A stretch of DNA of 64,000 nucleotides from Maribacter aquimaris (GCF_014596745.1 NZ_JABTCF010000009.1:163443-227442); one strand, 5' to 3'; numbered from the stretch's first letter, positions 11,720-21,895 are shown. Program-made: numbers and translations. Notes: generated by a model not told the origin, from the letters alone.

Positions 11720-13252
11720 CTATTCCCATTCTATAGTAGCGGGCGGTTTAGAACTAATATCATAAACCACTCTATTTACACCCGGTACTTTATTAATTAT
11801 TTCATTAGATGTTTTCTGTAAAAACTCGTAAGGCAAATCTACCCAATCGGCAGTCATACCATCGGTACTTTCAACAGCACGCAAAGCTACACATTTTTCA
11901 TAGGTTCTTTCATCCCCCATTACCCCTACACTATTTACGGGTAAAAGCATGGCTCCGGCCTGCCAAACCTTATCATAAAGTCCCCATTCCCTTAATCCAT
12001 CGATAAAAATCGCATCAACTTCTTGTAAAATGGCGACTTTTTCACGGGTAATATCCCCTAATATACGAATGGCCAAACCAGGACCAGGAAACGGGTGACG
12101 GCCCAATCGATCACCGGAGATCTTCATACTCGCCCCCACTCTTCGAACTTCATCCTTAAATAACATTTTTAAGGGCTCAACAACTTTCAATTTCATAAAA
12201 TCGGGTAATCCCCCAACATTATGGTGACTCTTTATCGTTGCCGAAGGCCCCCCTGTCACCGATACGGATTCAATCACATCAGGATATATTGTGCCTTGTG
12301 CCAACCACTTTGCATCTTTGACCAAATGGGCTTCATCATCAAAAACATCGATAAAAACCTTACCTATGATCTTCCGTTTTCCCTCGGGGTCACTTTCCCC
12401 TGCCAATGCATCCAAAAAGCGTGCCGAAGCATCAACACCCTTTACATTAAGCCCCATATCCTCGTACTGATCAAGAACCTCTTGGAATTCATTTTTACGC
12501 AACAAACCATTGTTCACGAAAATACAATGCAGGTTTTTCCCAATGGCCTTATGCAACAACACGGCAGCCACGGTTGAATCCACTCCCCCCGATAATCCTA
12601 GGATCACTTTGTCAGTACCCACTTTCTCCCTCAATTGTGAAACGGTTGTTTCAACGAAAGCATCCGGGGTCCAAGTCTGCTCCAAGCCGGCAATATGCAC
12701 GAGAAAGTTTTGCAATATTATCTTCCCTTGGCTTGTGTGATATACTTCTGGATGGAATTGGATTGCATATGTATCCTCTCCGTCTATTCTATATGCTGCA
12801 TTTTTAACATCCGCGGTATTGGCCAACACTACGGCATTCTCCGGCAAATCCTGAATAGTATCACTATGGCTCATCCAAACCTGGGAACCGCCAATGATAC
12901 CATAAAAGAAAGGTTCATCGCTTTTAATATTTGTCAAACGGGCACGACCATACTCCCTTGTATTGGAAGGTTCTACCTTACCCCCGTTGAAATGGGCCAA
13001 ATATTGGGCTCCATAACAAACCCCAAGCAACGGTATCTTTCCTTTGATCTTTGAGAGATCGGGATGCGGAGCATCCTCGGAACGCACAGAAAAGGGCGAA
13101 CCTGAAAGAATTACGGCCTTATAGGAAGACATATCCTCAGGCACTTTATTGTATGGTTTTATTTCACAGAAAATATTCAGTTCCCTAACCCTTCTAGCGA
13201 TGAGTTGCGTATACTGGGAACCAAAATCGAGTATTAGGACGTTATTTTGCAT
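11720..13252 (-). CDS. guaA: GMP synthase (glutamine-hydrolysing)
   Basis: 510 residues from the ATG at 13250-13252; a TTG two codons upstream is possible but the protein then begins with the standard [20 protein letters not shown]. The amidotransferase domain has Cys79 in GVCYGAQ and the HPEV pair near residue 165. The ATP pyrophosphatase domain has SGGVDST near residue 223, and the C-terminal dimerisation domain ends in PPATIEWE. It converts XMP to GMP in purine synthesis. It heads a four-gene run (guaA, LysM protein, OsmC, DUF922) with gaps of at most two bases. Confidence 0.97.
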   Translation of the reverse strand: MQNNVLILDFGSQYTQLIARRVRELNIFCEIKPYNKVPEDMSSYKAVILSGSPFSVRSEDAPHPDLSKIKGKIPLLGVCYGAQYLAHFNGGKVEPSNTREYGRARLTNIKSDEPFFYGIIGGSQVWMSHSDTIQDLPENAVVLANTADVKNAAYRIDGEDTYAIQFHPEVYHTSQGKIILQNFLVHIAGLEQTWTPDAFVETTVSQLREKVGTDKVILGLSGGVDSTVAAVLLHKAIGKNLHCIFVNNGLLRKNEFQEVLDQYEDMGLNVKGVDASARFLDALAGESDPEGKRKIIGKVFIDVFDDEAHLVKDAKWLAQGTIYPDVIESVSVTGGPSATIKSHHNVGGLPDFMKLKVVEPLKMLFKDEVRRVGASMKISGDRLGRHPFPGPGLAIRILGDITREKVAILQEVDAIFIDGLREWGLYDKVWQAGAMLLPVNSVGVMGDERTYEKCVALRAVESTDGMTADWVDLPYEFLQKTSNEIINKVPGVNRVVYDISSKPPATIEWE

Positions 13253-13566
13253 GGGCAAAAATAGTAAAATGCAAATTTTGTGAAAGGGTCTTAACAGGAT
13301 ATTTATGCAAGAATTACAAAACTTATAAACAGATACCGCTAATTAGTCCCCTTAATAAGCCCTCTTTATCGTCTTCAGCACGAAAAAGCAACAACAATCC
13401 ATTCAGAAGGTCCATGGAAAACGTATGGTTTTTAATGATTAACCCAAAGGGATTCTAAGCAAAATTCCTTATATTTATAGTACATATGAGCCCTTTGGCA
13501 ATACGGCCTTACATGAGTATAATGGTTTTGAATTGATGCTGCTGAACACCTCAAAAGGCCTTTAAG
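13253..13566. other. Upstream region of guaA and the small unknown gene
   Basis: About 310 bases between divergent genes. On the minus strand TATTTTTG lies at 13256-13263, immediately before the guaA ATG, and could be a -7 element giving an almost leaderless transcript. The rest is AT-rich; short open stretches (for example around 13488-13565) lack a start and context, and I see no repeat or RNA gene. Confidence 0.45.
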
Positions 13567-14004
13567 GTGAACCTGCTATGCAAAAACGAGGATAAACTAA
13601 ATATAAATGTAAAACCAAATAGTATGCAGACAGAAGCCGTATATTCAAGCGACCTTACCTTTAATTTGGAAATCTGGAAAAGGGAATTGAAGTTCCATTT
13701 GTCCGAATTGGATATGTTTCAAAAAAAATTGGAGGAAATTGCCGGTAGGGAAGACCATGGACAGTCCTCATTAGATTTGGAGAACTTTCAGAATAGAATC
13801 TTGATCGAACGTGATGCCATCGGCAAGCTCTTACACCGTTGTCGTGCCAAATTGGGCAATCTACATAGCGCCGATCATTACAAAAATATTGACGGACAGG
13901 TGCAATACGAAAAACGTCCGTTATATGATGACCTAAAGCATTACATCAAATTACATTATGATTTTAAGGAAGATATCATGGAATTCTTTCTGAAGTGGTT
14001 GTAA
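13567..14004 (+). CDS. Conserved hypothetical protein, predicted helical
   Basis: Up to 145 residues; the ATG at 13624 (protein starting MQTEAVYSSDLTF) is a likely alternative start, giving 126 residues, because the first 19 residues look unstructured. The sequence is rich in Leu/Glu/Lys heptads (EIWKRELKFHLSELDMFQKK, then LENFQNRILIERDAIGKLLH), suggesting a helical hairpin or coiled coil, and it ends in FKEDIMEFFLKWL. There is no signal peptide, membrane span or recognisable catalytic motif. I do not recognise the family. It is alone on the plus strand and is followed by a weak terminator hairpin. Confidence 0.6.
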   Translation: MNLLCKNEDKLNINVKPNSMQTEAVYSSDLTFNLEIWKRELKFHLSELDMFQKKLEEIAGREDHGQSSLDLENFQNRILIERDAIGKLLHRCRAKLGNLHSADHYKNIDGQVQYEKRPLYDDLKHYIKLHYDFKEDIMEFFLKWL

Positions 14005-14041
14005 TATTGAGTTCCACTGCAACCATCGCTATAAAAATAAA

Positions 14042-14075
14042 AAAGCCTCAACCCTACATCGAGGCTTTCCAAATC
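14042..14075 (+). terminator. Terminator-like hairpin after the small helical protein gene
   Basis: Stem AAAGCCTC / GAGGCTTT (14042-14049 with 14061-14068) and an 11-base loop, starting 38 bases after the stop. The T-tract is short, so termination strength is uncertain. Confidence 0.55.
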
Positions 14076-14265
14076 AAAAAACCAACTTAGCACATGAACG
14101 AATTGATTATTTAACTAAATTTTCCAATTCATAGCAATTTATTTATATAACAACCTACTTCACAAATACCCTACCCTTTTAAATAAAAAATCTTCCTTAC
14201 CTAAAAAGAACAGGGACAACAAACGCGTATAAAAGGCAATATAAAACCCAAGTATTCTATTTTAA
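14076..14265. other. AT-rich spacer
   Basis: The spacer between the small helical gene and the PNPOx-like gene totals about 310 bases. Apart from the terminator and the promoter listed here I see no gene, RNA fold or repeat in it. Confidence 0.5.
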
Positions 14266-14298
14266 TTGGCGAATTTACAGGGTCTTTTTTTATCTTTA
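14266..14298 (+). promoter_or_regulatory. Candidate promoter of the PNPOx-like gene
   Basis: TTG at 14266-14268 and TATCTTTA at 14291-14298 are separated by 22 bases, one mismatch from the Bacteroidota TTG-N(17-23)-TAnnTTTG consensus. The ATG at 14318 lies 19 bases downstream. Confidence 0.45.
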
Positions 14299-14317
14299 TG
14301 ATTGTAAGCACAATCCC

Positions 14318-14860
14318 ATGGAGAGCAGTTTTGACGAAATAAAATCGGAATTAAAAAATGGTGCCAAGGAAAGGAAACATCCTTTCCATTATTTCACCAT
14401 TGCCACCTTGGGCGTAGACAAGTTCGCCCGCTTAAGGTTGGTGGCCCTTAGAAATGTTTCCAACGATCTGAAATTGACCTTTTTCACGGATAAACGCTCC
14501 AAAAAGGTATTACACATCAAAGAAAATCCGAGGGTCAGTCTATTATTCTATCATCCCCAGAAACTCCTTCAATTGCGTATAGAAGCCATGGCCAGTATTA
14601 ATTCGGATCAATTCCAAATTCGAGAAACCTGGGAAACCATAGGCAGCGAAGCCCGTAAAGACTATATCACCACCGAAGCGCCAGGGACTACGATTAGCCA
14701 CCCTAGCTCTTTGGAATATTTGAAGGAAGGTGATTATTTTTCCATTGTGGATATTGAACCTTTTCGGATAGAATGCCTTAAACTCAATACTAAGGGGCAC
14801 ACAAAAATCAAGTTTTCCAAAAGTGACCAAGGTTGGTATAACGAATATCTCGTACCCTAG
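14318..14860 (+). CDS. Pyridoxamine 5'-phosphate oxidase-like flavoprotein
   Basis: 180 residues with the split-barrel FMN-binding fold of the PNPOx family: HYFTIATLG near residue 25, RLRLVALRNV, LTFFTDKRSKKVLHIKENPR (the FMN phosphate-contacting segment) and SLLFYHPQKLLQLRIEA. The C-terminal segment that completes the active site in true PdxH, with its conserved arginine pair, is not obvious; the protein ends in KGHTKIKFSKSDQGWYNEYL. I therefore call it a PNPOx-like protein, possibly acting on another flavin substrate. It is single-gene and convergent with the decarboxylase gene 8 bases further on. Confidence 0.82.
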   Translation: MESSFDEIKSELKNGAKERKHPFHYFTIATLGVDKFARLRLVALRNVSNDLKLTFFTDKRSKKVLHIKENPRVSLLFYHPQKLLQLRIEAMASINSDQFQIRETWETIGSEARKDYITTEAPGTTISHPSSLEYLKEGDYFSIVDIEPFRIECLKLNTKGHTKIKFSKSDQGWYNEYLVP

Positions 14861-14868
14861 GGTATTTT

Positions 14869-16239
14869 TCACTCCATGGATTGCAAAATGGCAACGATAT
14901 CCTCGATGCTCGTATCCGGGTTGATAAAGCAAAACCGAGCTACGGTTTCAGGCACACCTTTGGTCGTCCATTTTGTAGGGGTCACCAAGGCAAAACCATC
15001 CTCATGATTCTTGTACGTCCATTTTCTATAATCATCGGGTGACCACCCTTTTCGTCTAAAAAGTACACAGGACAGACTAGGTTCACGGACCAGTTCCAAA
15101 TCATTATGATCTTCGATGAGTTCACCGGCCAAGTTTGCCAGTTTTATCCCCTCTTCTACAGCCCATTTGTATTTATCAGTGCCATGCATGGCCAAGGAAA
15201 ACCATAAAGGCAATCCCCGCACCCTTCGAGTCAATTGAATCTGATAATCGGCCGGGTTGAAGCCTCGGGCACCTTCATCCTTGAAAATCTCCAAATAAGA
15301 ACCTTCTTGGGCATGTGCCTCTTTGGCCAATTCTGGATTTTTATAAATGACCGCACCGCAATCATATGGCGAAAAGAGCCATTTATGGGGGTCAATGGTT
15401 ATACTATCCGCTTTTTCGATACCACGGAACAAATGACTTACAGAATCGACCACCAAAGCTCCCCCGCCATAGGCGGCATCTACATGAAACCAAAGGTTTT
15501 CCTGGGAACACACCTGGGCAACACCCTCCAAATCATCGATAATACCTGCATTCGTAGTCCCACCGGTCGCCACTACGGCAAACAGTCGTTTACGTTGACC
15601 CGCATCCAATCCAGCGATTTTCTCCTTCAACATATCCGCAGTCATAAAATCCTCGGTCTCTACCAAAAGCACATCGGCATCAATAACTTTGGCCATGGCC
15701 TTTATTGATGAGTGGGCCCCTTCCGAGGTAATTACCAAGGCTTTTCTATTACGGTTATCAGGGTTTTTACGCCAATTCTCCCTTGCCGTTACCATGGCCG
15801 ATAGATTGGCCGCCGTTCCCCCACTGGTAAAGACCCCGAAAGCCCCTTTTGGCAATCCCGTAAGGGACACCAACCATTTCATAGCTTCGTTCTCACAAAA
15901 AATACCCCCAGCGCCTTCCATCCAATAGGCCCCATGGATACTCGAAGCCGAGGTCACCAAATCGAACATGATCGCCGCCCTTGTGGGAGCCGCCGGAACA
16001 AAGGCCAAATGTCTGGGGTGATCGATAGGCACGGTCGCCTTGACCAATACATCCCTAAATAGACTAAAGGCATATTCACCCCCGATACCCTTGGGTGTTA
16101 TGGTCTCACCAACCAATTCACGAAGCTCTTCCTCTTTTTTGGGCTTGCCTAATTCGGGTGTGGTTTTTGTAATTCGATTAATGGCGTATTTCATGACATC
16201 CAATGTCATTTCAACCACTTCAATATCAATGTTATGCAT
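14869..16239 (-). CDS. Pyridoxal-phosphate-dependent (aromatic-L-amino-acid-type) decarboxylase
   Basis: 456 residues, group II decarboxylase family. The PLP lysine is Lys286 in ITIDPHKWLFSPYDCG; the ring-stacking His is His176 in EGAHSSIK and Asp254 in FHVDAAYGGG contacts the pyridine nitrogen. TSGGTAANL near residue 138 binds the cofactor phosphate. The family decarboxylates aromatic amino acids, glutamate or diaminobutyrate; substrate cannot be read from these motifs. It is third in the run bshC - glycosyltransferase - decarboxylase with an 17-base gap, so it should be co-expressed with bacillithiol synthesis, though a functional link is not established. Confidence 0.9.
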   Translation of the reverse strand: MHNIDIEVVEMTLDVMKYAINRITKTTPELGKPKKEEELRELVGETITPKGIGGEYAFSLFRDVLVKATVPIDHPRHLAFVPAAPTRAAIMFDLVTSASSIHGAYWMEGAGGIFCENEAMKWLVSLTGLPKGAFGVFTSGGTAANLSAMVTARENWRKNPDNRNRKALVITSEGAHSSIKAMAKVIDADVLLVETEDFMTADMLKEKIAGLDAGQRKRLFAVVATGGTTNAGIIDDLEGVAQVCSQENLWFHVDAAYGGGALVVDSVSHLFRGIEKADSITIDPHKWLFSPYDCGAVIYKNPELAKEAHAQEGSYLEIFKDEGARGFNPADYQIQLTRRVRGLPLWFSLAMHGTDKYKWAVEEGIKLANLAGELIEDHNDLELVREPSLSCVLFRRKGWSPDDYRKWTYKNHEDGFALVTPTKWTTKGVPETVARFCFINPDTSIEDIVAILQSME

Positions 16240-16256
16240 TAAGTACGATTTTAAAT

Positions 16257-17663
16257 CTATTTTATTGAACGAGAATCCTTATCCCCTTCAAACGTTACTA
16301 TAAATATGGTATTCCGTTCTTTTCCAAAATCAGGAATACTATCCAGCACTCTTTTGTATTTTAACAATCCCCTTTCCAAAACGACCTCAACACCATCAAA
16401 ATTCACCATTTTTGATTTGGGCAAGGAAAAATCATCCTTGGCGAATACTTCCCTTTTGGGGTCGAGCAATCTTATATTGCCTGCGTAGGTAACATCCGGG
16501 AGCATCCACTTCTTCTCCCCATAATCTTTCTGCAACACATCGTATAAAGGTTCAAAACCAAAATGCACCGAAGACCGAATACCCAATACCTTTTCCGCTG
16601 GAGTCCGCAGTACTTGCAAACCGACGACGGTAAGAAAAATGACAAATCCGTAAGTTGACCATTTTCTGACTGAGTTGAACCCAAGAGAACGAACAAGCAA
16701 CACCATAAATGGCAACACTAATGGCAATAACCAACGCTCCTCTATTTTTTGAACGTCCATAACAACAAAAAACAGCATCAACACCGTGATCTGGGTCATG
16801 GCTAGTTTTGCAAACCAATCAAGTTTCAGCCTTTCGAATCGGACTTTCCTTAGGACGTACGCCAATGTGACCACCACTACCAAAGGAGCGATCATTCCAA
16901 TCAAATTCAAAAGTAAGGAAAACAACGGACCTATAACGAATATGCCATTTTCAGATTGATTTTCTGTTTTCAGACGGATACTTTCACGAAGCTCCGTTAG
17001 AAACCCTTCAGGACCAAAAAGCCAATACCCATGGGGAAAAAACAATACGGCTGCCACCAACAAGGTCACAACCATCTTCTTATTGAAAATAATCCGTCGT
17101 ATGGAGGCATCAAAAAACAATGTTAAGCCCAAAGCGGCCAAAAAGAACACATAATTATATTTGGACATGGCACCAATGCCCACGACAAGACCAAAGAGCA
17201 CATAATTCCCCCATGTTTTTTGATAGATCAATCGTTGTACAATTAAATAGGAAGCGATTATAGCCGCACATAGCAATGAAGTATGGGATAATCTTCGAAA
17301 TGTAAAATCGATGAAAACAGGAACCAAGACCAACCCCATTATGGCCAATTCCGCCTTTTTCCCATCCTTGATCATTTTACGTGCAAATTGCCACAACAAG
17401 AATAATATACATGCAAAAATGAGCCCCCGAAACATGGAAAATGAAACCTTCTGACTACCAAACACCTGGTTTACCCCATATTGCAACCAAGTATAAAGCG
17501 GCGGTTGATCGTCATAGCCCCAACGTAACCATTGTGAATAATAGGCCTGTTCCGCATCTTCCAGTTCCAACGCAGCCTTAAAAAAGGTAATACCTGTTAT
17601 CGCAAAAAAGGAAAGTAAGGAAAGAAGGTTGATCCTATGTAATGAAATCTTCCCCAACACCAT
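16257..17663 (-). CDS. Glycosyltransferase family 39-like integral membrane protein
   Basis: 468 residues with roughly ten hydrophobic spans in the first 350 positions, then a soluble C-terminal portion. Near the N-terminus the loop DAEQAYYSQWLRWGYDDQPP carries the acidic residues and DQPP turn typical of ArnT/PMT-type GT39 enzymes, which transfer a sugar from a polyprenyl-phosphate carrier to lipid or protein outside the inner membrane. Acceptor and sugar are unknown. Two bases separate it from bshC. The assignment rests on topology and the first loop and is firm at family level only. Confidence 0.82.
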   Translation of the reverse strand: MVLGKISLHRINLLSLLSFFAITGITFFKAALELEDAEQAYYSQWLRWGYDDQPPLYTWLQYGVNQVFGSQKVSFSMFRGLIFACILFLLWQFARKMIKDGKKAELAIMGLVLVPVFIDFTFRRLSHTSLLCAAIIASYLIVQRLIYQKTWGNYVLFGLVVGIGAMSKYNYVFFLAALGLTLFFDASIRRIIFNKKMVVTLLVAAVLFFPHGYWLFGPEGFLTELRESIRLKTENQSENGIFVIGPLFSLLLNLIGMIAPLVVVVTLAYVLRKVRFERLKLDWFAKLAMTQITVLMLFFVVMDVQKIEERWLLPLVLPFMVLLVRSLGFNSVRKWSTYGFVIFLTVVGLQVLRTPAEKVLGIRSSVHFGFEPLYDVLQKDYGEKKWMLPDVTYAGNIRLLDPKREVFAKDDFSLPKSKMVNFDGVEVVLERGLLKYKRVLDSIPDFGKERNTIFIVTFEGDKDSRSIK

Positions 17664-17665
17664 AT

Positions 17666-19270
17666 CTAATCAGCGGTTCGTATGGTAAACTCGAGTTTTA
17701 AGGGGTCCAATGTTTCGAACAGCATGGGTATCAACACTTCCCCATATTCAAGATACAATTCTGAGAAATTGAGATTTCTTTCCTGTAGCGATTGTCCCGG
17801 GAACAGTTCGTTCTGTATTTGGGTCATCCGTTCAACATGGTCTTTCAATTTACGCTTTTGGGCTTTAAGCAAACGGGCCTCCAAGGCATCCAATCCCTTT
17901 AATTGCTTTACTTCCTGGGCCTTAACCGCTCCCAAGAAAGAAGCATCGGTCTGGGAGGCAATATCATATAGGGCCTTGAATTGTTCTTTCAATAACTTCC
18001 TCTGAGGGGAAAAATCAATATTGATATTTGAGATTTCCCTGATTTTCTTATTGATGAGTTGGTTTCGTCTTAAAAAGAGATCTTTCACGGACAGATTCAT
18101 ATTATCCAATTTCCGTTGTTGTTTCCCCGTTAGGACAAGTGCTGAATTCCTTGGCAATAGAATGGGGAAAGTAATCCCCACAGCCTCAAAATTGGCTTTC
18201 AATTCGAGCCAATAGGCCAGTTCGCCCCCACCTCCGATATAGCACAGATTGGGAAGAATGATCTCTTGATATAACGGTCGGGCGATCACATTGGGTGAAA
18301 ATCGTTCAGGATGGGTATTGAGTTCTTCCAATAATGCTTCCTTGCTAAACCGGATATCGGTATTATTCACTTGAAATCCATCCTTTGCCTCAACAATACG
18401 TTCCCGAATCGCATCCTTTATATAAAAATAATTGATTTCCCTGGGATTGACCTGAATATTATAAGAATCGGTAAGCTGTCTTAATTGGGAAATGGTATCG
18501 GTAACCTTGTCAAACGAAACCCTATCGAATATATCCTTTTTGGCATAGGGAACCAATAATTTTTTCAAGCTTTTATCATCCCCATCGACAATTACAAGTC
18601 CGTATGACCCAAAAAGCCCATTGGCGAGATACCGGGTTGCCGCTGCCAAGGTAGCATGTTCCAGATACGCCTTTTTAAAAAGATCTTTTAAGGCATCCGC
18701 ATTTACGCCTCCCCCCAATTCATTGGCAAAGGTTTCGTACATCCCTTCCAAACCGTCTGTATTGAGTCGGCCTACCGCTCCGGAAGCATCCCTGTTCCAC
18801 TGTATTTTTTTATTCTTGAAATTAAAGTAATTGATTTCCTCAAAATCATGGTCCTCGGTAGCCATCCAATAAATCGGCACAAAATTAAACCTAGGATATT
18901 TCTTCTTTAAGGCTTTGGTCAGATTAATGGTCGATATTATCTTATATAGGAAATAGAGGGGGCCCGTAAATAAATTCAATTGATGGCCTGTAACAATGGT
19001 ATACGTTATGGGTTCCTTGAGTTGTATTAAATTATCCTTGGTTTCCCTGGAAATAGCAACCCCCTTATATTGTTCTTGGAGGGCATCAAAAAGTATCGCC
19101 CGATTATCCTCCGGGTAATTGGCCAACTTTTCTTCAAGTTGCCCTTTGAAATTTTCGATATTCGGATATCGATTATAGAAAGACCTCAGGTCTTCCTTAT
19201 CATCAATATAATCGCATATTAAATCTGAAAAATATCCGGTATCCTTAAAGGGTAAACAGTCAATATCCAT
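17666..19270 (-). CDS. bshC: Bacillithiol biosynthesis cysteine-adding enzyme BshC
   Basis: 534 residues, the usual length. It begins MDIDCLPFKDTGYFSDLICD and contains TIVTGHQLNLFTGPLYFLYK and FVPIYWMATEDHDFEEINYF, segments diagnostic of BshC. A long alpha-helical coiled coil follows near residues 395-495. BshC joins cysteine to glucosaminyl-malate in the last step of bacillithiol synthesis, so the organism is expected to use bacillithiol as its low-molecular-weight thiol, as known for many Bacteroidota. On the minus strand TATCTTTA at 19291-19298 may be its -7 element. It heads a three-gene operon. Confidence 0.95.
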   Translation of the reverse strand: MDIDCLPFKDTGYFSDLICDYIDDKEDLRSFYNRYPNIENFKGQLEEKLANYPEDNRAILFDALQEQYKGVAISRETKDNLIQLKEPITYTIVTGHQLNLFTGPLYFLYKIISTINLTKALKKKYPRFNFVPIYWMATEDHDFEEINYFNFKNKKIQWNRDASGAVGRLNTDGLEGMYETFANELGGGVNADALKDLFKKAYLEHATLAAATRYLANGLFGSYGLVIVDGDDKSLKKLLVPYAKKDIFDRVSFDKVTDTISQLRQLTDSYNIQVNPREINYFYIKDAIRERIVEAKDGFQVNNTDIRFSKEALLEELNTHPERFSPNVIARPLYQEIILPNLCYIGGGGELAYWLELKANFEAVGITFPILLPRNSALVLTGKQQRKLDNMNLSVKDLFLRRNQLINKKIREISNINIDFSPQRKLLKEQFKALYDIASQTDASFLGAVKAQEVKQLKGLDALEARLLKAQKRKLKDHVERMTQIQNELFPGQSLQERNLNFSELYLEYGEVLIPMLFETLDPLKLEFTIRTAD

Positions 19271-19437
19271 ATAAACATCAAAAATTGGGGTAAAGATAAA
19301 ACACTTGGATTTTCTTGTTCCTAAAAATACGTTAATTACCGCAACCCTTAATCTATAAAAGCGGGTCGATTACAGAAAGTTAACGCTATCTATTGTTTTA
19401 ATTGTTAAATTGAACCATCGCAAACCCAAATCCAAAT

Positions 19438-21894
19438 ATGAGGCAACTTTCACTTCTTCTCTTAATTATCTTTACCTGCAGCCTATCGGCCCAGCATTTA
19501 AAATCACCTTCCGAATTTTTGGGATATGAACTAGGTACGCAATTTACCAGGCACCATGAGGTTGTCGATTATTATCAATATCTGGCAGATAATGCCCCAG
19601 ACCGTGTACAACTGCTGGAATATGGCAAAACCAATGAGCGAAGACCGTTGCTTTTGGCCATTGTTACTTCAGTAGAAAACATGGATAATCTGGAAAATAT
19701 TCGTGAAGTGCATTTAAAAAGCACCACGGGCGAAGGCACTACTATTGACAAGGCCATTGTTTGGTTGAGTTATAATGTCCATGGCAATGAAAGTGCAAGT
19801 ACTGAAGCTTCGATGCAAACCATCTTTGAATTATTAACCCATAAAAGTGCCTATTTAGAGCATACCGTTGTACTTATAGACCCTTGTATCAATCCTGATG
19901 GACGTGATCGTTATGTAAACTGGTACAACCAATATAAGAACACCCCTAACAACATAGACCCCAATAGTAAGGAACATCATGAGGGCTGGTGGAATGGACG
20001 AAGCAACCACTATATGTTCGATTTAAATAGGGATTGGGCCTGGCTTACCCAGATTGAAAGTCAAAATCGATTAAAGGTCTACAACAAATGGCTGCCCCAT
20101 GTTCATGTTGATTTTCACGAACAGGGAATAAATAGTCCCTATTATTTTGCCCCAGCCGCAGAACCTTACCACGAAGTCATCACTCCGTTTCAAAAGGAAT
20201 TCCAGACCACGATCGGAAAAAACCATGCCAAGTATTTTGATGCCAATGGCTGGTTTTATTTTACAAAGGAAGTGTTTGATTTGCTTTACCCCAGCTACGG
20301 GGACACCTACCCTATGTACAATGGCGGCATTGGCATGACCTATGAACAAGGAGGAAGCGGTAGGGCCGGTTTAGGTATCATAACCCAGATCGGGGATACG
20401 CTTACTTTGAAGGACAGGGTCGCCCACCATATAACCACAGGTTTATCCACAGTGGAAGTTGCCGGTAAAAACGCCAAAAAATTGAATGAGGAATTCAAAA
20501 AGTTCTATACCTACAAGGATTACACCTACAAAAGTTATGTATTGAACGGAAATGCCGATAACATTGAAGCGCTGACAGAACTATTGGATAAGCACGAAAT
20601 TGAATATGGGCAAGGCAAGGCGGCGACCCTAAAAGGCTTTAGGTATGGAACCGGAAAAACGGGTAGCATGAAAATAGACCACAATAGTTTGGTTATTTCC
20701 ACTGACCAGCCGAAAAGCACCTTGGTAAAGGTACTCCTTGAGCCGACTACAAAACTAAGTGATTCGGTCACCTATGATATCACGGCTTGGTCCCTGCCAT
20801 ATGCCTACGGACTAAAGGCATTGGCTTCCCAAAGTTTAGTCCCCAAAGCCCCTTACACAAGAAAAAAGATACCCAAGCAAACCTTGGACAAAAAGGCCTA
20901 TGCCTACCTAACGGAGTGGCATAGTTTTAAAGATGCCCGGTTCTTGGCTGAATTATTGGAAAACAAGATAAAGGTCCGACATTCCTATAAACCCTTTTCC
21001 CTGGAAGGAAAGTCATATGACAGAGGGAGTTTGATCATTGCCAAGGGGGACAATAAAAACCATCCTTTGTTTTTGGAGTCATTGGGTAAAATCGCCGATA
21101 AACACAAAATATCATTGACCGCAGTATCCACCGGTTTTGTGGAATCTGGCAAAGATTTTGGATCGCATTACGTTCAAATGACGAAAAAACCAAAAATCGC
21201 AATACTCTCAGGGAAACCCACCTCAACCCTTCAGTTTGGTGAGATCTGGCACTATTTTGAACAGCAACTCCACTATCCGATTACCGTTATTGATTCGGAT
21301 TATTTGGGTCGCGTTGACCTACCCGAATACGATATTCTTATACTGCCCAATGGCCGTGGGTATAAAAATTACCTGGACGAGTACAAAATGGCCGACATAG
21401 AAAATTGGATATCCAACGGTGGTAAACTGATTGCCATGGGAGGGGCAATAAAAGGGCTCCTTGGGGAAAATGGTTTTAACATCAAAGCCAAGGAAATCCC
21501 ACAGGACTCATCCATAAACCTGCAGGTCTTTGACGAAACCGAACGGGAATCCATCAAAAAAAATATAACCGGGGCCATCTTCAAAACAAAGGTTGACAAC
21601 ACCCATCCTTTGGCCTTTGGGTATACCGACACCTACTTCACCTTAAAAAACGGGTCAGACGCCTATGCCTACTTAACAAACGGTTCGGTGGTCTATCTTG
21701 AAGAAAATAAAAATACGCCCGTTGCAGGTTTTGCAGGAAGCCTAGCACAACAAAAAATAGCAAACACCTTGGTGTTCGGCGTTGAACCCCATGGATCTGG
21801 ACAGGTTATTTATATGGTAGACAACCCGTTGTTCAGAGGATTTTGGGAAAACGGAAAGCTCTTTTTCGCAAACGCCCTTTTTATGGTCGACTGA
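19438..21894 (+). CDS. Secreted M14 family zinc carboxypeptidase
   Basis: 818 residues with a signal peptide ending LSAQ (about residue 19). The peptidase domain has the zinc pair HGNE (His115, Glu118), the substrate-binding DPCINPDGRDRY and SNHYMFDLNRDW segments, a HEQG zinc histidine near residue 225 and the catalytic Glu in MTYEQGGSG near residue 303. The C-terminal half (about 480-818) has beta-rich and glutamine-amidotransferase-like segments (YDILILPNGRGY, GGKLIAMGGA), which are common in the long Bacteroidota M14 proteins. It acts outside the cell or in the periplasm on peptides; exact substrate unknown. It is convergent with the GntP gene, one base apart. Confidence 0.92.
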   Translation: MRQLSLLLLIIFTCSLSAQHLKSPSEFLGYELGTQFTRHHEVVDYYQYLADNAPDRVQLLEYGKTNERRPLLLAIVTSVENMDNLENIREVHLKSTTGEGTTIDKAIVWLSYNVHGNESASTEASMQTIFELLTHKSAYLEHTVVLIDPCINPDGRDRYVNWYNQYKNTPNNIDPNSKEHHEGWWNGRSNHYMFDLNRDWAWLTQIESQNRLKVYNKWLPHVHVDFHEQGINSPYYFAPAAEPYHEVITPFQKEFQTTIGKNHAKYFDANGWFYFTKEVFDLLYPSYGDTYPMYNGGIGMTYEQGGSGRAGLGIITQIGDTLTLKDRVAHHITTGLSTVEVAGKNAKKLNEEFKKFYTYKDYTYKSYVLNGNADNIEALTELLDKHEIEYGQGKAATLKGFRYGTGKTGSMKIDHNSLVISTDQPKSTLVKVLLEPTTKLSDSVTYDITAWSLPYAYGLKALASQSLVPKAPYTRKKIPKQTLDKKAYAYLTEWHSFKDARFLAELLENKIKVRHSYKPFSLEGKSYDRGSLIIAKGDNKNHPLFLESLGKIADKHKISLTAVSTGFVESGKDFGSHYVQMTKKPKIAILSGKPTSTLQFGEIWHYFEQQLHYPITVIDSDYLGRVDLPEYDILILPNGRGYKNYLDEYKMADIENWISNGGKLIAMGGAIKGLLGENGFNIKAKEIPQDSSINLQVFDETERESIKKNITGAIFKTKVDNTHPLAFGYTDTYFTLKNGSDAYAYLTNGSVVYLEENKNTPVAGFAGSLAQQKIANTLVFGVEPHGSGQVIYMVDNPLFRGFWENGKLFFANALFMVD

Positions 21895-21895
21895 A

